A program made the translations under genes and the position numbers. Shown here one piece after another: positions 43,235-51,453 of a stretch of 64,000 bases of DNA (position 1 is its first letter; every line of letters begins with the position of its first letter). Origin of the DNA: Micrococcus terreus (GTDB lineage Bacteria > Actinomycetota > Actinomycetes > Actinomycetales > Micrococcaceae); assembly GCF_900116905.1 (NCBI RefSeq), contig NZ_FPCG01000001.1, positions 372,001-436,000 of the forward strand, given 5' to 3'. The notes beneath the pieces were generated by a model. The model was given only the letters and a program-made list of their open reading frames with translations, was not told where the DNA came from and made no database searches.

Positions 43235-44119
43235 TCAGAAGGCGGGGGTCACGTCACCGTTGGGCCAGGTCTCCTCGATGTAGTCCTTGACCTCGGGGGA
43301 GTGGAGCAGCTCGTCGAGCTTCTCGATCGCCGGGGTCTTCTCGCCCGCGCGCCAGGCCAGGAAGTTGGCGTAGGGGTTGTTCTCCACCGACTCCACGATC
43401 ACGGCGTCATCGGTGCTCATGCCGGCCTGCAGGATGAAGTTGCCGTTGATGATGGCCAGGTCGATCTGCGGGTCCTGGACGATCTGGACCAGGATCTCGG
43501 GCTGGTTCTCCTCGAACTTCAGGCCCTTGGGGTTCTGCTCGTCGGTCAGGGACAGGGCGGCGGAGTCCTCCTCGATCCCGGAGAGCAGCCCGGCGGTCTC
43601 GAGCATCTTCAGGGCGCGGGGCTGGTTGCCCGGGTCGTTGGTGATGGCGATGGTGGCGCCGTCCGGGATGGACTCGGCGGAGTCGTGCTTCTCCGAGAAC
43701 CCGGCGTAGGGCTCGATGTGCACCCCGGCGCCGTGCTCGAACTCGTAGCCCTTCTCCTTGACCTGGGCGTTGAAGAACGGCTCGTGCATGTAGTAGTTCG
43801 CGTCCGTGGAGCCCTCATCCAGGGAGATGTTGGGCAGCTGGTAGTCGTCGAACTCCTCGATCTCCAGGTCGATCCCGGCGTCCTCGGCCAGGTTCTCGTC
43901 CACGAACTCCAGAACCCGGGCGTGCGGGACAGGGTTGGCGCCGACCTTGACCACGGTGGGGTTGGCCGGGTCCAGGGTGACGTCAGCGGACGGAGCGGTG
44001 TCCCCGCCACCGGCGCCGCAGGCGGCCAGTGCGCCGGCCAGGGTCAGTCCGCCCAGGCCCAGCATCAGGCGGCGGTTCAGGGGAGTGCGGGGGGTATTCA
44101 GATTCGACTGGTTCGACAT
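43235..44119 (-). CDS. metQ: Methionine ABC transporter substrate-binding lipoprotein (NLPA/MetQ)
   Basis: 294 residues. Type II signal peptide with lipobox LAGALAAC (about residues 27-34), so it is anchored on the outer membrane face. The NLPA fold is recognised by VKVGANPVPHARVLEFV, YQLPNISLDEGSTDANYYMH and AIINGNFILQAG. It delivers methionine (probably either isomer) to MetI/MetN. ATG 44119 has AAAGG eight bases upstream. Last gene of the SAM-riboswitch operon. Confidence 0.93.
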   Translation of the reverse strand: MSNQSNLNTPRTPLNRRLMLGLGGLTLAGALAACGAGGGDTAPSADVTLDPANPTVVKVGANPVPHARVLEFVDENLAEDAGIDLEIEEFDDYQLPNISLDEGSTDANYYMHEPFFNAQVKEKGYEFEHGAGVHIEPYAGFSEKHDSAESIPDGATIAITNDPGNQPRALKMLETAGLLSGIEEDSAALSLTDEQNPKGLKFEENQPEILVQIVQDPQIDLAIINGNFILQAGMSTDDAVIVESVENNPYANFLAWRAGEKTPAIEKLDELLHSPEVKDYIEETWPNGDVTPAF

Positions 44120-44217
44120 TGTCTTGGCCTTTCGTGCCGAGGGTGCGGAGGGGTACAGGACGTTCAGGGTGTGCAGGAGGTCGGGACGTGCGGGCGGGGC
44201 GGCCGGGGCCGTGCCCG

Positions 44218-44898
44218 TCAGCGGTGGTCCACGCGGCGGATGATCAGGTCGCCGATCCACTGGATCAGCTGGACCAGCAGGACGATGATCACGATGATCA
44301 CCAGCATCACGCCGGGGTCCCAGCGCTGGTAGCCGTAGTTGTAGGCCAGTCGGCCCAGGCCGCCGCCGCCGATCAGACCGGCCATGGCCGAGTAGCCCAC
44401 CAGGGTGACCAGCGTGGTGGTCACCGAGGCGACCAGGCCCGGCATGGCCTCCGGGAGCATGACCTTGCGGATGATCTGACCGCGCGTGGAACCCATCACC
44501 CGGGCGGCGTCCACCGTCCCTGAGGGCACCTCCCGCAGCGAGGTCTCCACCAGACGCGCGAAGAACGGCACCGTGGCGATCGTCAGAGACACGCAGGCGG
44601 CGATCGGCCCGATGGCCGTGCCCACCAGCCACTGCGTGAACGGGATCAGCGCGAGCATCAGGATGGCGTACGGGATGGACCGGGTGATGTTCACCACCAC
44701 CGCGGAGAGCAGCGCGTTCAGCCAGCGCACCGGACGCAGACCCGCGGGCGAGGTCACGTGCAGGATCACGCCCAGGGCGCCGCCGATCAGCACGGTCAGC
44801 ACCCCGGAGATCGCCACCATCTGCAGGGTCTCCACCAGTGCCTCGGGCAGCGCGTTGGTGATGACGGGGTTCTCGATCAGCTCGGTCAGCCAGTTCAC
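44218..44898 (-). CDS. metI: Methionine ABC transporter permease
   Basis: 226 residues with five predicted membrane helices. The BPD-transporter EAA loop is around GTVDAARVMGSTRGQIIRKV, and NITRSIPYAILMLALIPFT and SAMAGLIGGGGLG are typical of MetI. GTG 44898 is supported by GGAGGT five bases upstream and overlaps the metN stop (GTGA), giving tight coupling with the ATPase. Confidence 0.93.
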   Translation of the reverse strand: MNWLTELIENPVITNALPEALVETLQMVAISGVLTVLIGGALGVILHVTSPAGLRPVRWLNALLSAVVVNITRSIPYAILMLALIPFTQWLVGTAIGPIAACVSLTIATVPFFARLVETSLREVPSGTVDAARVMGSTRGQIIRKVMLPEAMPGLVASVTTTLVTLVGYSAMAGLIGGGGLGRLAYNYGYQRWDPGVMLVIIVIIVLLVQLIQWIGDLIIRRVDHR

Positions 44899-46013
44899 TG
44901 GGCACCTCCAAGGGTCTGGGCGGTGTCCTGGGCGGCCTCCAGCTGGGTGCGCGTGCGCACCTGGACCTGGAAGCCCCACTCCTTCAGGAAGTCCACGACG
45001 ACGGCCGCATCAGCAGGTGCCTCGGCACCGGTTGGGCTGGGGCCCGGGTCAGGCAGGGAGAGCAGATAGTGGGAGAAACGCTCCCCGGCCAGGTCCTCAA
45101 TGGACCCGGCGACCACTCGGACGGGCTGGTCGAAGCGGTTCTCGATCAGGCTGGCCACCGGGATGCCGGCGCTCTCACCGCGGCCGAGCACCTCCACCAG
45201 GGTGCCCTCGGTGTCCAGGGCGGACTCGGGCAGGGGCAGCAGCGCCGCGGAGAGCCGGTGGTCCAGGCGGGAGGCCACATCGGCCAGGGGGCCGCCCTCC
45301 ACGATCCGCCCGGCCTCGAGCAGGGAGACGGAGTCGCACAGGCGCTTGACCACGTGCATCTCATGGGTGATGACCAGCACGGTCAGTCCCAGGCGGGAGG
45401 AGAGGTCTCGGATCAGCTCCAGGATCCCGTCCGTGGTGGCCGGGTCCAGGGCGGAGGTGGGCTCATCGCACAGCAGGATGTCCGGCTCGGTGGCCAGGGC
45501 CCGGGCGATGCCCACGCGCTGACGCTGACCGCCGGAGAGCTGGGCGGGGTAGGAGTTCTCGAACCCCTCCAGGCCCACCAGGCTCAGCAGCTCCTGGGCG
45601 CGGGCCCGGCGTGCGGTCTTGTCCTTGCCGGTGACCTCCAGCGGGTAGGCCACGTTGTCCAGGGCGGTGCGGGAGGAGAGCAGGTTGGCGTGCTGGAAGA
45701 CCATCCCGATCCGGCGGCGGGCGTTGAGCAGGTCCCGGTCGCTGCCGGAGGCCAGGTCGGCGCCGTTGATGGACACGCTGCCCTCGGTGGGGCGGTCCAG
45801 CAGGGTCAGGCAGCGCACCAGGGTGGACTTGCCGGCGCCGGAGTGCCCGATGATCCCGTGCACGTCACCGGCGGGGACCTCCAGGTCCACACCGTCCAGG
45901 GCGGTGATGGTGCGCGAGCCCTGGGGATAGAGCTTGCGCAGCCCCTGGATGGAGATCATCGGCGCCGCCGTCGCGGCAGCGCCGGGCGGGGTGTTTCGGG
46001 CAACGTCAGACAC
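44895..46013 (-). CDS. metN: Methionine ABC transporter ATP-binding protein
   Basis: 372 residues. Walker A GHSGAGKST, Q-loop VFQHANLLS, signature LSGGQRQRVGIARAL, Walker B ILLCDEPTSALDP and ITHEMHVV are complete. A C-terminal NIL/ACT-like regulatory domain (about 280-350) is present, as in MetN proteins subject to methionine feedback. GTG 46013 is the start because GGAAGGAG lies eight bases upstream; ATG 46031 lies ahead of that ribosome site. Confidence 0.94.
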   Translation of the reverse strand: MSDVARNTPPGAAATAAPMISIQGLRKLYPQGSRTITALDGVDLEVPAGDVHGIIGHSGAGKSTLVRCLTLLDRPTEGSVSINGADLASGSDRDLLNARRRIGMVFQHANLLSSRTALDNVAYPLEVTGKDKTARRARAQELLSLVGLEGFENSYPAQLSGGQRQRVGIARALATEPDILLCDEPTSALDPATTDGILELIRDLSSRLGLTVLVITHEMHVVKRLCDSVSLLEAGRIVEGGPLADVASRLDHRLSAALLPLPESALDTEGTLVEVLGRGESAGIPVASLIENRFDQPVRVVAGSIEDLAGERFSHYLLSLPDPGPSPTGAEAPADAAVVVDFLKEWGFQVQVRTRTQLEAAQDTAQTLGGAQ

Positions 46014-46027
46014 AGTGGAAACTCCTT

Positions 46028-46122
46028 CCATCGTTCCTGGCGGTAGCACCTGCGCCGGTCCCTGTGGGGGTGCGTGGTTGCTGCGGCGTCCTCGATCCAG
46101 GTCTCTCAGCCGCTCTTGATGG
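46028..46122 (-). ncRNA. SAM (S-box) riboswitch of the met operon
   Basis: On the minus strand the leader reads CCATC-AAGAGCGGC-TGAGAGACC ... ACGCCGCAGCAACC ... AGGTGCTACCGCCAGGAACG-ATGG. Pairing elements match the SAM-I fold: P1 CCATC/GATGG, P2 GCGGC/GCCGC, and the conserved GGTGCTACCGCC segment. The 3' strand of P1 runs into the ribosome site, and GGAA(GGAGT)TTCC can form a small hairpin over it. Binding of SAM would therefore most likely block metN translation. TAGACT at 46189-46184 is a likely -10 box. Confidence 0.9.
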
Positions 46123-46183
46123 CATGCGGTGCGCTGGGCAGAGGACCGTTGGGTCCTACGCCGGCAACGTGCCGCGTCGAGTC

Positions 46184-46189
46184 AGTCTA
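46184..46189 (-). promoter_or_regulatory. -10 box (TAGACT) of the met operon
   Basis: TAGACT on the minus strand, about 60 bases upstream of the riboswitch core. No good -35 hexamer. Confidence 0.4.
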
Positions 46190-46229
46190 GCGGCCGAGGG
46201 GCCCGCTCATGCGCACAGTGTCATGGACG

Positions 46230-47015
46230 TCACAGAGCGCGCTGGACCGGCCATTCGCCGTTGACCACGGCTGCGGGGTCCTTGCGGCGCAGGTACTCCT
46301 GGAAGCTAGCCGACTGCTCGGCCTTCCACCGGATCTGCTCCTGGTGCAGCTGCTCCAGGGCCACCTGGACCTGCGGGTAGCGCCGGGCCAGGGCATCAGC
46401 CACCCCGACGGCGGCCAGCGAGTCAGCCGCGGAGGTGTGGGCATCCAGCAGGGGCACCCCGTAATGGGCGCTGACGTCCGTCAGGGTCCGCTTGCCCTTG
46501 CGGAAACGGTCCACCTGCTTGTCGATCACATACGGATCCACCACCGGGACAGGGGAGAGCGGGGGCAAGCCATGACGGACCAGCTCCCGGTCCATCACCG
46601 TGAAGTCGTAGACGGCGTTGAACGCAATCACCGGGATGCCGGTGGTGAACATGTCCCGCAGGGTCTCACCGATCTCGGCCACCGCCACCGGGGCGGGCAT
46701 GCCCTCGGCCTGGGCCTTCTCCGTGGTGACCCCGTGCACGGCAGCGGCCTCGGCGGGGATCGGCACTCCCGGGTCCACCAGCCACTCATAGGAGGCGGCC
46801 GGCTGACCCGTGGGGTCCACGAGCACCAGGGAGGCGGTCACGATCCGCGCGGTGTGCGGGTCCCGCCCCGTGGTCTCCAGATCGAAACCGGCACGCAATC
46901 GCTCATGCCAGGGGCCGTCGTCGTGCCCGGGGGGAACGGTGGCGGGCGCGGCGTGCTCAGGGGCGGCAGGCTGTTCGAAGCTCACCTGGCCCACGCTACC
47001 GGCAGGGACGGACAT
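46230..47015 (-). CDS. DEDD-family 3'-5' exonuclease (DnaQ-like)
   Basis: 261 residues. ExoI motif AGFDLETTGRDP (Asp, Glu), a mid-region HGVTTEKA, ExoII IAFNAVYDFTVMD and ExoIII DAHTSAADSLA make a DEDDh exonuclease. It stands alone rather than as a PolC or DnaE subunit; the family includes proofreading epsilon-like and RNase T-like enzymes, so DNA or RNA may be cut. ATG 47015 is used; an in-frame GTG 47030 is possible. Confidence 0.87.
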   Translation of the reverse strand: MSVPAGSVGQVSFEQPAAPEHAAPATVPPGHDDGPWHERLRAGFDLETTGRDPHTARIVTASLVLVDPTGQPAASYEWLVDPGVPIPAEAAAVHGVTTEKAQAEGMPAPVAVAEIGETLRDMFTTGIPVIAFNAVYDFTVMDRELVRHGLPPLSPVPVVDPYVIDKQVDRFRKGKRTLTDVSAHYGVPLLDAHTSAADSLAAVGVADALARRYPQVQVALEQLHQEQIRWKAEQSASFQEYLRRKDPAAVVNGEWPVQRAL

Positions 47016-47047
47016 CGTGACGTCACCCACAGGGGGATGTGCACGCC

Positions 47048-47059
47048 TACCCTGGACGG
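47048..47059 (+). promoter_or_regulatory. -10 box (TACCCT) before the ArfB-like gene
   Basis: TACCCT at 47048-47053, six bases before ATG 47060; a leaderless start is likely. Confidence 0.45.
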
Positions 47060-47503
47060 ATGCGCCCGTTGAGCATCGAGCCCGGCCCCGGGATCCCCGG
47101 GGGAGCTGTGGTGCCCGCGGCCGAGCTCACGGAGCAGTTCGCCCGCTCGTCCGGACCCGGCGGGCAGGGCGTGAACACCACGGACAGCAAGGTCCAGCTC
47201 TTCCTGGACCTGGCCACCACCACGGCATTCACCGAGGCCCAGCGCCAGCGGGTGCTGCGGAACCTGGAGCATCGGCTGGCCGGCACGGTCCTGATGGTGG
47301 AGGCCTCCAGGCAACGCGCCCAGGTGCGCAACCGGGCCGCCGCCCGCCAACGGATGGCCGAGCTGCTGCGTGAGGCCCTGGCACCGCCACCCCCGGCACG
47401 GCGGGCCACCCGTCCCACCCGGGGATCGGTGCGGCGCCGACTGGCGGCCAAGCAGCGCCGCTCCGAGATCAAGGACGCCCGGCGCAAGCCCCGCGACGAC
47501 TGA
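47060..47503 (+). CDS. arfB: ArfB-like alternative ribosome-rescue factor (peptidyl-tRNA hydrolase)
   Basis: 147 residues. The RF-1 catalytic domain has SSGPGGQGVNTTDSKVQL with the GGQ motif, and no stop-codon-recognition domain. The C-terminal tail is highly basic (RRRLAAKQRRSEIKDARRK), as needed to sit in the empty mRNA channel of stalled ribosomes. It releases nascent peptides from ribosomes that lack a stop codon. Confidence 0.9.
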   Translation: MRPLSIEPGPGIPGGAVVPAAELTEQFARSSGPGGQGVNTTDSKVQLFLDLATTTAFTEAQRQRVLRNLEHRLAGTVLMVEASRQRAQVRNRAAARQRMAELLREALAPPPPARRATRPTRGSVRRRLAAKQRRSEIKDARRKPRDD

Positions 47504-47556
47504 CCCTGTGACGTCACGGAGCCCACCCGGATTCGTGGTCCAGCTCACTCTGTGTC

Positions 47557-47562
47557 TAGGGT
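47557..47562 (+). promoter_or_regulatory. -10 box (TAGGGT) of the thiamin operon
   Basis: TAGGGT at 47557-47562 would start transcription close to the 5' end of the TPP riboswitch. Confidence 0.5.
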
Positions 47563-47569
47563 GGGCCTC

Positions 47570-47647
47570 GGACACGGGGTGCGCCGGTCCGGCGCTGAGA
47601 ACAGACCCGTGGAACCTGATCTAGTTCGTACTAGCGAAGGGATGTCC
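47570..47647 (+). ncRNA. TPP (THI-box) riboswitch
   Basis: Contains CGGGGTGC, the P3 stem GCGCCGGTCCGGCGC, CTGAGA, ACCCGTGGAACCTGATCTAG and CTAGCGAAGGGA, the conserved THI-box segments. P1 forms between GGACA (47570-47574) and TGTCC (47643-47647). The ribosome site GAAGGGA (47636-47642) lies within the ligand-stabilised fold, so thiamin pyrophosphate would repress translation of the downstream thiD-tenA gene. Confidence 0.95.
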
Positions 47648-47649
47648 TC

Positions 47650-49263
47650 GTGGCTTCTTCGTACCCTGCCCACCTCTCCTCACGCACCGCGGCTGTTCCC
47701 CGGGTGCTCTCGATCGCCGGGACCGACCCCTCCGGAGGCGCCGGCACCGCCGCCGACCTGAAGTCCATCACCGCCGCCGGGGGCTACGGGATGAGCGTGG
47801 TCACCGCCCTGGTGGCCCAGAACACCCACGGTGTGCGCGCCATCCACACCCCTCCCACCGACTTCCTCACCGCCCAACTCAGAGCCGTCAGCGACGACGT
47901 CACCCTGGACGCGGTCAAGACCGGGATGCTGGGCACCGCCGAGACCATCGCCGCGGTCTCCGCCTGGCTGGACGAGCACCAGCCGCAGGTGCTGGTGGTG
48001 GACCCCGTCATGGTGGCCACCAGCGGGGACCGACTCCTGGAGCCGGACGCCGAAGAGGCCATGGTCCAGTTCTGCCACCGCGCCACCGTGGTCACCCCCA
48101 ACATCCACGAACTCGCCGTGCTGACCGGTGAAGACTGTGCGCAGGATGAGCAGCAGGCCCTCGCCCAGGCTCGCCGCTGGTCCGCGCAGACCGGTGTGGC
48201 CGTCGTCGTGAAGACCGGGCATCTGACCTCACGCCGGGTGACCAACACCTGGATGGCGCCCAACGGGACGCAGACCCCCGTGGAGTCCACCCGACTGGAC
48301 ACCACCAGCACCCACGGCACCGGCTGCTCACTGGCTGCCGCCCTGGCCACCCGGCTGGGCCGCGGGGACACCCCGGAGGCGGCGCTGACCTGGGCCACCG
48401 GCTGGCTGCACGAGTCGATCGCGCACGGGGCCGCACTGCAGGTGGGATCCGGGCACGGCCCCGTGGACCACTCCCACCGCGCTCGCCGGCTCCAGGCTGC
48501 CGGGCTGGCCACACCGTGGCTGGCACCGGACACCGTGCCCGCCGCGCTGGAGTCCCCGGAACAGCTCGCCGCCGTGACGGTGGGGGTGAACCCGAGCGAG
48601 CCGATTCACGCCGCGGTGCCCCCGGCAGGACCCTGGACCGCATCACTCTGGGCCGCCGGGCAATACATCACCGCCCAGATCGCCGACTGCGACTTCGTCA
48701 CCGCCCTGGTGGATGGCACGCTCGCGGACCGCTCCTTCCGGTTCTACCTCGCCCAGGACGCGCTGTACCTGGGGCAGTACGCCCGGGCCCTGGCCGCGCT
48801 GGCCGCCCGATCCGAGGGGTTGGAGGCGCAGGTGTTCTGGGCCGAGAGCGCCGCCGGGTGCCTGAAGGACGAGGCCGAGCTGCACCGGACCTGGCTCGGG
48901 GAGGGGCTGGAGACGGTCAGCGGTCCGGTGACCCGGGCCTACACCGACTTCCTGGTGGCCACCGCGCTGGGGCAGGACCGCGTGGTGGGCGCCGCCGCCG
49001 TGCTGCCCTGCTTCTGGCTGTACGCCCAGACCGGGGCCACCCTGCCGGAGGTCGCCCAGGAGCACCCCTACGCCGCCTGGCTGGGCACCTACGGGGACCC
49101 CGCGTTCGTCACCGCCACGCAGGGCGCGCTGGCCCACGTGGAGCGCGAGTTCGAGCAGGCCTCGCCCACCGCTCGCGCCGAGGCGGCCCGGGCCTACCTG
49201 ACCGCCTGCCGGCACGAGCTGGAGTTCTTCGACCAGGGCCTGCGGATCGAGCCCGGGCAGTGA
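47650..49263 (+). CDS. ThiD-TenA fusion: HMP/HMP-P kinase and thiaminase II-type hydrolase
   Basis: 537 residues. Residues about 15-275 are ThiD (VLSIAGTDPSGGAGTAADLK, VVDPVMVATSGDRLL, TSTHGTGCSLAAALA), which phosphorylates hydroxymethylpyrimidine twice. Residues about 315-535 are TenA (FRFYLAQDALYLGQYARALA, the probable nucleophile region AVLPCFWLYAQTG, YLTACRHELEFFDQGL), which salvages HMP by hydrolysing degraded thiamin. The fusion therefore links production of HMP to its activation. GTG 47650 follows the riboswitch-embedded ribosome site. Confidence 0.93.
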   Translation: MASSYPAHLSSRTAAVPRVLSIAGTDPSGGAGTAADLKSITAAGGYGMSVVTALVAQNTHGVRAIHTPPTDFLTAQLRAVSDDVTLDAVKTGMLGTAETIAAVSAWLDEHQPQVLVVDPVMVATSGDRLLEPDAEEAMVQFCHRATVVTPNIHELAVLTGEDCAQDEQQALAQARRWSAQTGVAVVVKTGHLTSRRVTNTWMAPNGTQTPVESTRLDTTSTHGTGCSLAAALATRLGRGDTPEAALTWATGWLHESIAHGAALQVGSGHGPVDHSHRARRLQAAGLATPWLAPDTVPAALESPEQLAAVTVGVNPSEPIHAAVPPAGPWTASLWAAGQYITAQIADCDFVTALVDGTLADRSFRFYLAQDALYLGQYARALAALAARSEGLEAQVFWAESAAGCLKDEAELHRTWLGEGLETVSGPVTRAYTDFLVATALGQDRVVGAAAVLPCFWLYAQTGATLPEVAQEHPYAAWLGTYGDPAFVTATQGALAHVEREFEQASPTARAEAARAYLTACRHELEFFDQGLRIEPGQ

Positions 49264-50645
49264 GCACCCTGCAGACACAGGGCCCGACGACGGCCACGCA
49301 CCTTCCGCGGGAAGGTCGCGCCGCGCTGCGGGCAGGGGTGGTGGGCAACTGGATCGACAACATCCACGTCTTCCTGCCGCTGACCGCTCTCGCCCCGGCG
49401 ATGGTGGTGCTGGCCGGGCCGGCCGCCGCGGCGGGGACCGGGGCGCTGATCGTGATCGCCATGCTGCTGGGTCGGCCGGTGGGCGGGATCGTGTTCGGGC
49501 GCCTGGCCGACCGGCTGGGGCGGACCCGGACCACCCGGATCGCGATCGGCGGGACGGCCGCCTGTGCGCTGGCGATCGCGGCCATGCCCACCCATGAGCT
49601 GCTGGGCCCGGGCACGGTGGCGCTGATCCTGGCGTTGAGGTTCGTGGGCGGGATCTTCGTGGCAGGGGAGTACTCGGCGGCCATCCCCCTGGCCATGGAG
49701 TGGTCTGCACCACGCTGGCGCGGGCTGATGAGCGGACTGATCCTCTCCATGGCGCCCTGGGCGCAGGCGACCATCGCGTTCAGCGTGGCCGGGCTGCTCG
49801 TGCTGCTGGGGCCGGACGCCTACGCCGCGTGGGGCTGGAGACTGCTGTTCGTGCTCGGCGCCCTGCTCTCCGTGGGGATGCTGCTGTACTACCGGCGCCA
49901 GGTGGCCGACGCCCCCGTGTTCCACCGCCGGGCCAGCCAGGTCCCGGTCCGCCCGCGCGCCGGACTGAAGGACGTGCTGGCCGGACGGTGGGCGCGTGCG
50001 TTCTGGCAGGTGTTCCTGCTGATGACCGGGCTGTGGCTGCTGACCAACAGCACCGTGCTGCTGCTCACCGCCCGCCTGGCCACCGACGCCGGGCTGCCCG
50101 CCACCGGGGTGTCCGTGGTGATGGGCGTGGCCTCGGTGTTCCAGGCGATCGCCATGGCCGCCGCCGGGCACCTCTCCAGCTGGACCGGGCGGCGTCGGCT
50201 GTTCCTGATCTGGGGCGTGGTGGCCGCGACCCTCGCCCCGTTCGTGTGGTGGCTGGCCGTGACCTCCGGATCCCTGGTCCAGGCCGCCGCCCTGGCGGCA
50301 CTGCTGCAGGTGCTGACGGTGGCCGCGTACGGACCGGTGGCGGCCTACCTCTCCGAGCGGTTCCCCACGGAGGTCCGCTCCACCGGCTACGGGATGGGCT
50401 ACAGCCTCTCCCTGGTGCTGCCCGCGCTCTACCCCTTCTACCTGCCGGTGGTGGAGCCGCTGCTGGGGCGTCACGGCTCGGTCATGGCCATGGTGGTGTT
50501 GGGCGGTGCGCTGCTGGTGCTGGGCGCGGCTCTGGGGCCCCGGCTGGCACCGCGGGAGTTCGACGCGGACATCGACACCGTGGCTGAAGGACTCACCGGG
50601 GACGTCGCCGTCAGAGGTGCCGATGCGGAAGGATCGAGGGCATGA
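49260..50645 (+). CDS. MFS transporter in the thiamin operon, MHS-like
   Basis: 461 residues, about twelve membrane helices. Motif A is GRLADRLGRTRTTRI, and RFVGGIFVAGEYSAAIPLAME matches the metabolite:H+ symporter subfamily. Start GTG 49260 overlaps the thiD-tenA stop and the stop overlaps the thiM start, so the gene is embedded in the TPP-controlled operon. A thiamin precursor (HMP, thiazole alcohol or a thiamin breakdown product) is the likeliest substrate by context; sequence alone cannot show it. Confidence 0.82.
   Translation: MSTLQTQGPTTATHLPREGRAALRAGVVGNWIDNIHVFLPLTALAPAMVVLAGPAAAAGTGALIVIAMLLGRPVGGIVFGRLADRLGRTRTTRIAIGGTAACALAIAAMPTHELLGPGTVALILALRFVGGIFVAGEYSAAIPLAMEWSAPRWRGLMSGLILSMAPWAQATIAFSVAGLLVLLGPDAYAAWGWRLLFVLGALLSVGMLLYYRRQVADAPVFHRRASQVPVRPRAGLKDVLAGRWARAFWQVFLLMTGLWLLTNSTVLLLTARLATDAGLPATGVSVVMGVASVFQAIAMAAAGHLSSWTGRRRLFLIWGVVAATLAPFVWWLAVTSGSLVQAAALAALLQVLTVAAYGPVAAYLSERFPTEVRSTGYGMGYSLSLVLPALYPFYLPVVEPLLGRHGSVMAMVVLGGALLVLGAALGPRLAPREFDADIDTVAEGLTGDVAVRGADAEGSRA
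49283..49304 (+). repeat. Dispersed motif copy 7
   Basis: CCCGACGACGGCC then ACGCACCTT in the first codons of the MFS gene, read as PTTATHLP, a frame different from the PDDG copies. Confidence 0.7.
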
Positions 50646-51421
50646 CCAACACCGCCGACCCGGACCTGCAGCGCGTGCAGCACACCATCCACGCTGTGCG
50701 CGAACAGGCGCCCCTGGTGCACTGCATCACCGCCACCGTCTCCATGGGGGTCGTGGCGGACGGACTGCTGGCCGCCGGCGCCCGCCCGATGATGACCGAG
50801 ACCGTGATCGAGGCCCCCACGCTCACCACCGTGGCAGACGCCCTGCTGATCAACCTCGGCACCCTGAGCACCGACGCCGTCGAGGGGATCCCCGCCACCG
50901 TGGAGGTCGCCGTGCGGCAGGACCGCCCGTGGGTGCTGGATCCCACGGCCATCGGCTTGGCACCGGTGCGCACGCCCCTGGCGAGGGAGCTGCTCAACTC
51001 TGGGCCCGTCGTCGTGCGTGGCAACGCCTCCGAGGTGCTGGCCCTGGCAGACCAGGGCACCGGGGGCCGCGGTGCGGACTCCAGCGCCACCACGGACGCC
51101 GCCCACCAGGCCGCCCTGACGGTGGCCGGGCAGACCGGGGGAGCGGTGGCGGTCTCCGGCGCGGTGGACCTGATCCTGGACGGGCACCGCGAACTCCGGC
51201 TGGAGCGCGGCACCCCCCTGCTCACCCGCGTCACCGGGACCGGCTGCCTGCTCGGCGCTCTGACCGCTGCCTGCGCCGCCGTGGAGCCGGACCCGGTCCA
51301 GGCCGCGCTCGCCGCCACCACCTGGATGGACCTGGCCGGGGAGACCGCCGCCGCACGGGCCGCCGGTCCGGGCAGCTTCCGCATGCACCTGCTGGACGCC
51401 CTGGACGAGATCGGACGATGA
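50642..51421 (+). CDS. thiM: Hydroxyethylthiazole kinase
   Basis: 259 residues, ribokinase-like fold. Phosphorylates the thiazole alcohol for salvage. VHCITATVSMGVVADGLLAAGA, INLGTLSTDAVEGI, WVLDPTAIGLAPVRT, VRGNASEVLAL and VTGTGCLLGALTAA are the ThiM motifs. ATG 50642 overlaps the MFS stop. With ThiD-TenA and ThiE it completes salvage of both halves of thiamin; no de novo thiC or thiG is in the window. Confidence 0.94.
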   Translation: MTNTADPDLQRVQHTIHAVREQAPLVHCITATVSMGVVADGLLAAGARPMMTETVIEAPTLTTVADALLINLGTLSTDAVEGIPATVEVAVRQDRPWVLDPTAIGLAPVRTPLARELLNSGPVVVRGNASEVLALADQGTGGRGADSSATTDAAHQAALTVAGQTGGAVAVSGAVDLILDGHRELRLERGTPLLTRVTGTGCLLGALTAACAAVEPDPVQAALAATTWMDLAGETAAARAAGPGSFRMHLLDALDEIGR

Positions 51422-51453
51422 ACCCCATGAACCCCATGAACCCCATGAACACC
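51418..51453 (+). repeat. 9-bp tandem repeat of start codons at thiE
   Basis: ATGAACCCC three times followed by ATGAACACC: four tandem 9-bp units, each beginning with an in-frame ATG. Confidence 0.9.

Noticed and set aside
48202-48217. GCCGTCGTCGTGAAG in thiD-tenA as another motif copy
   Set aside because: It diverges after CGTCGTC and is explained by Val-Val-Val-Lys codons in a conserved ThiD strand.
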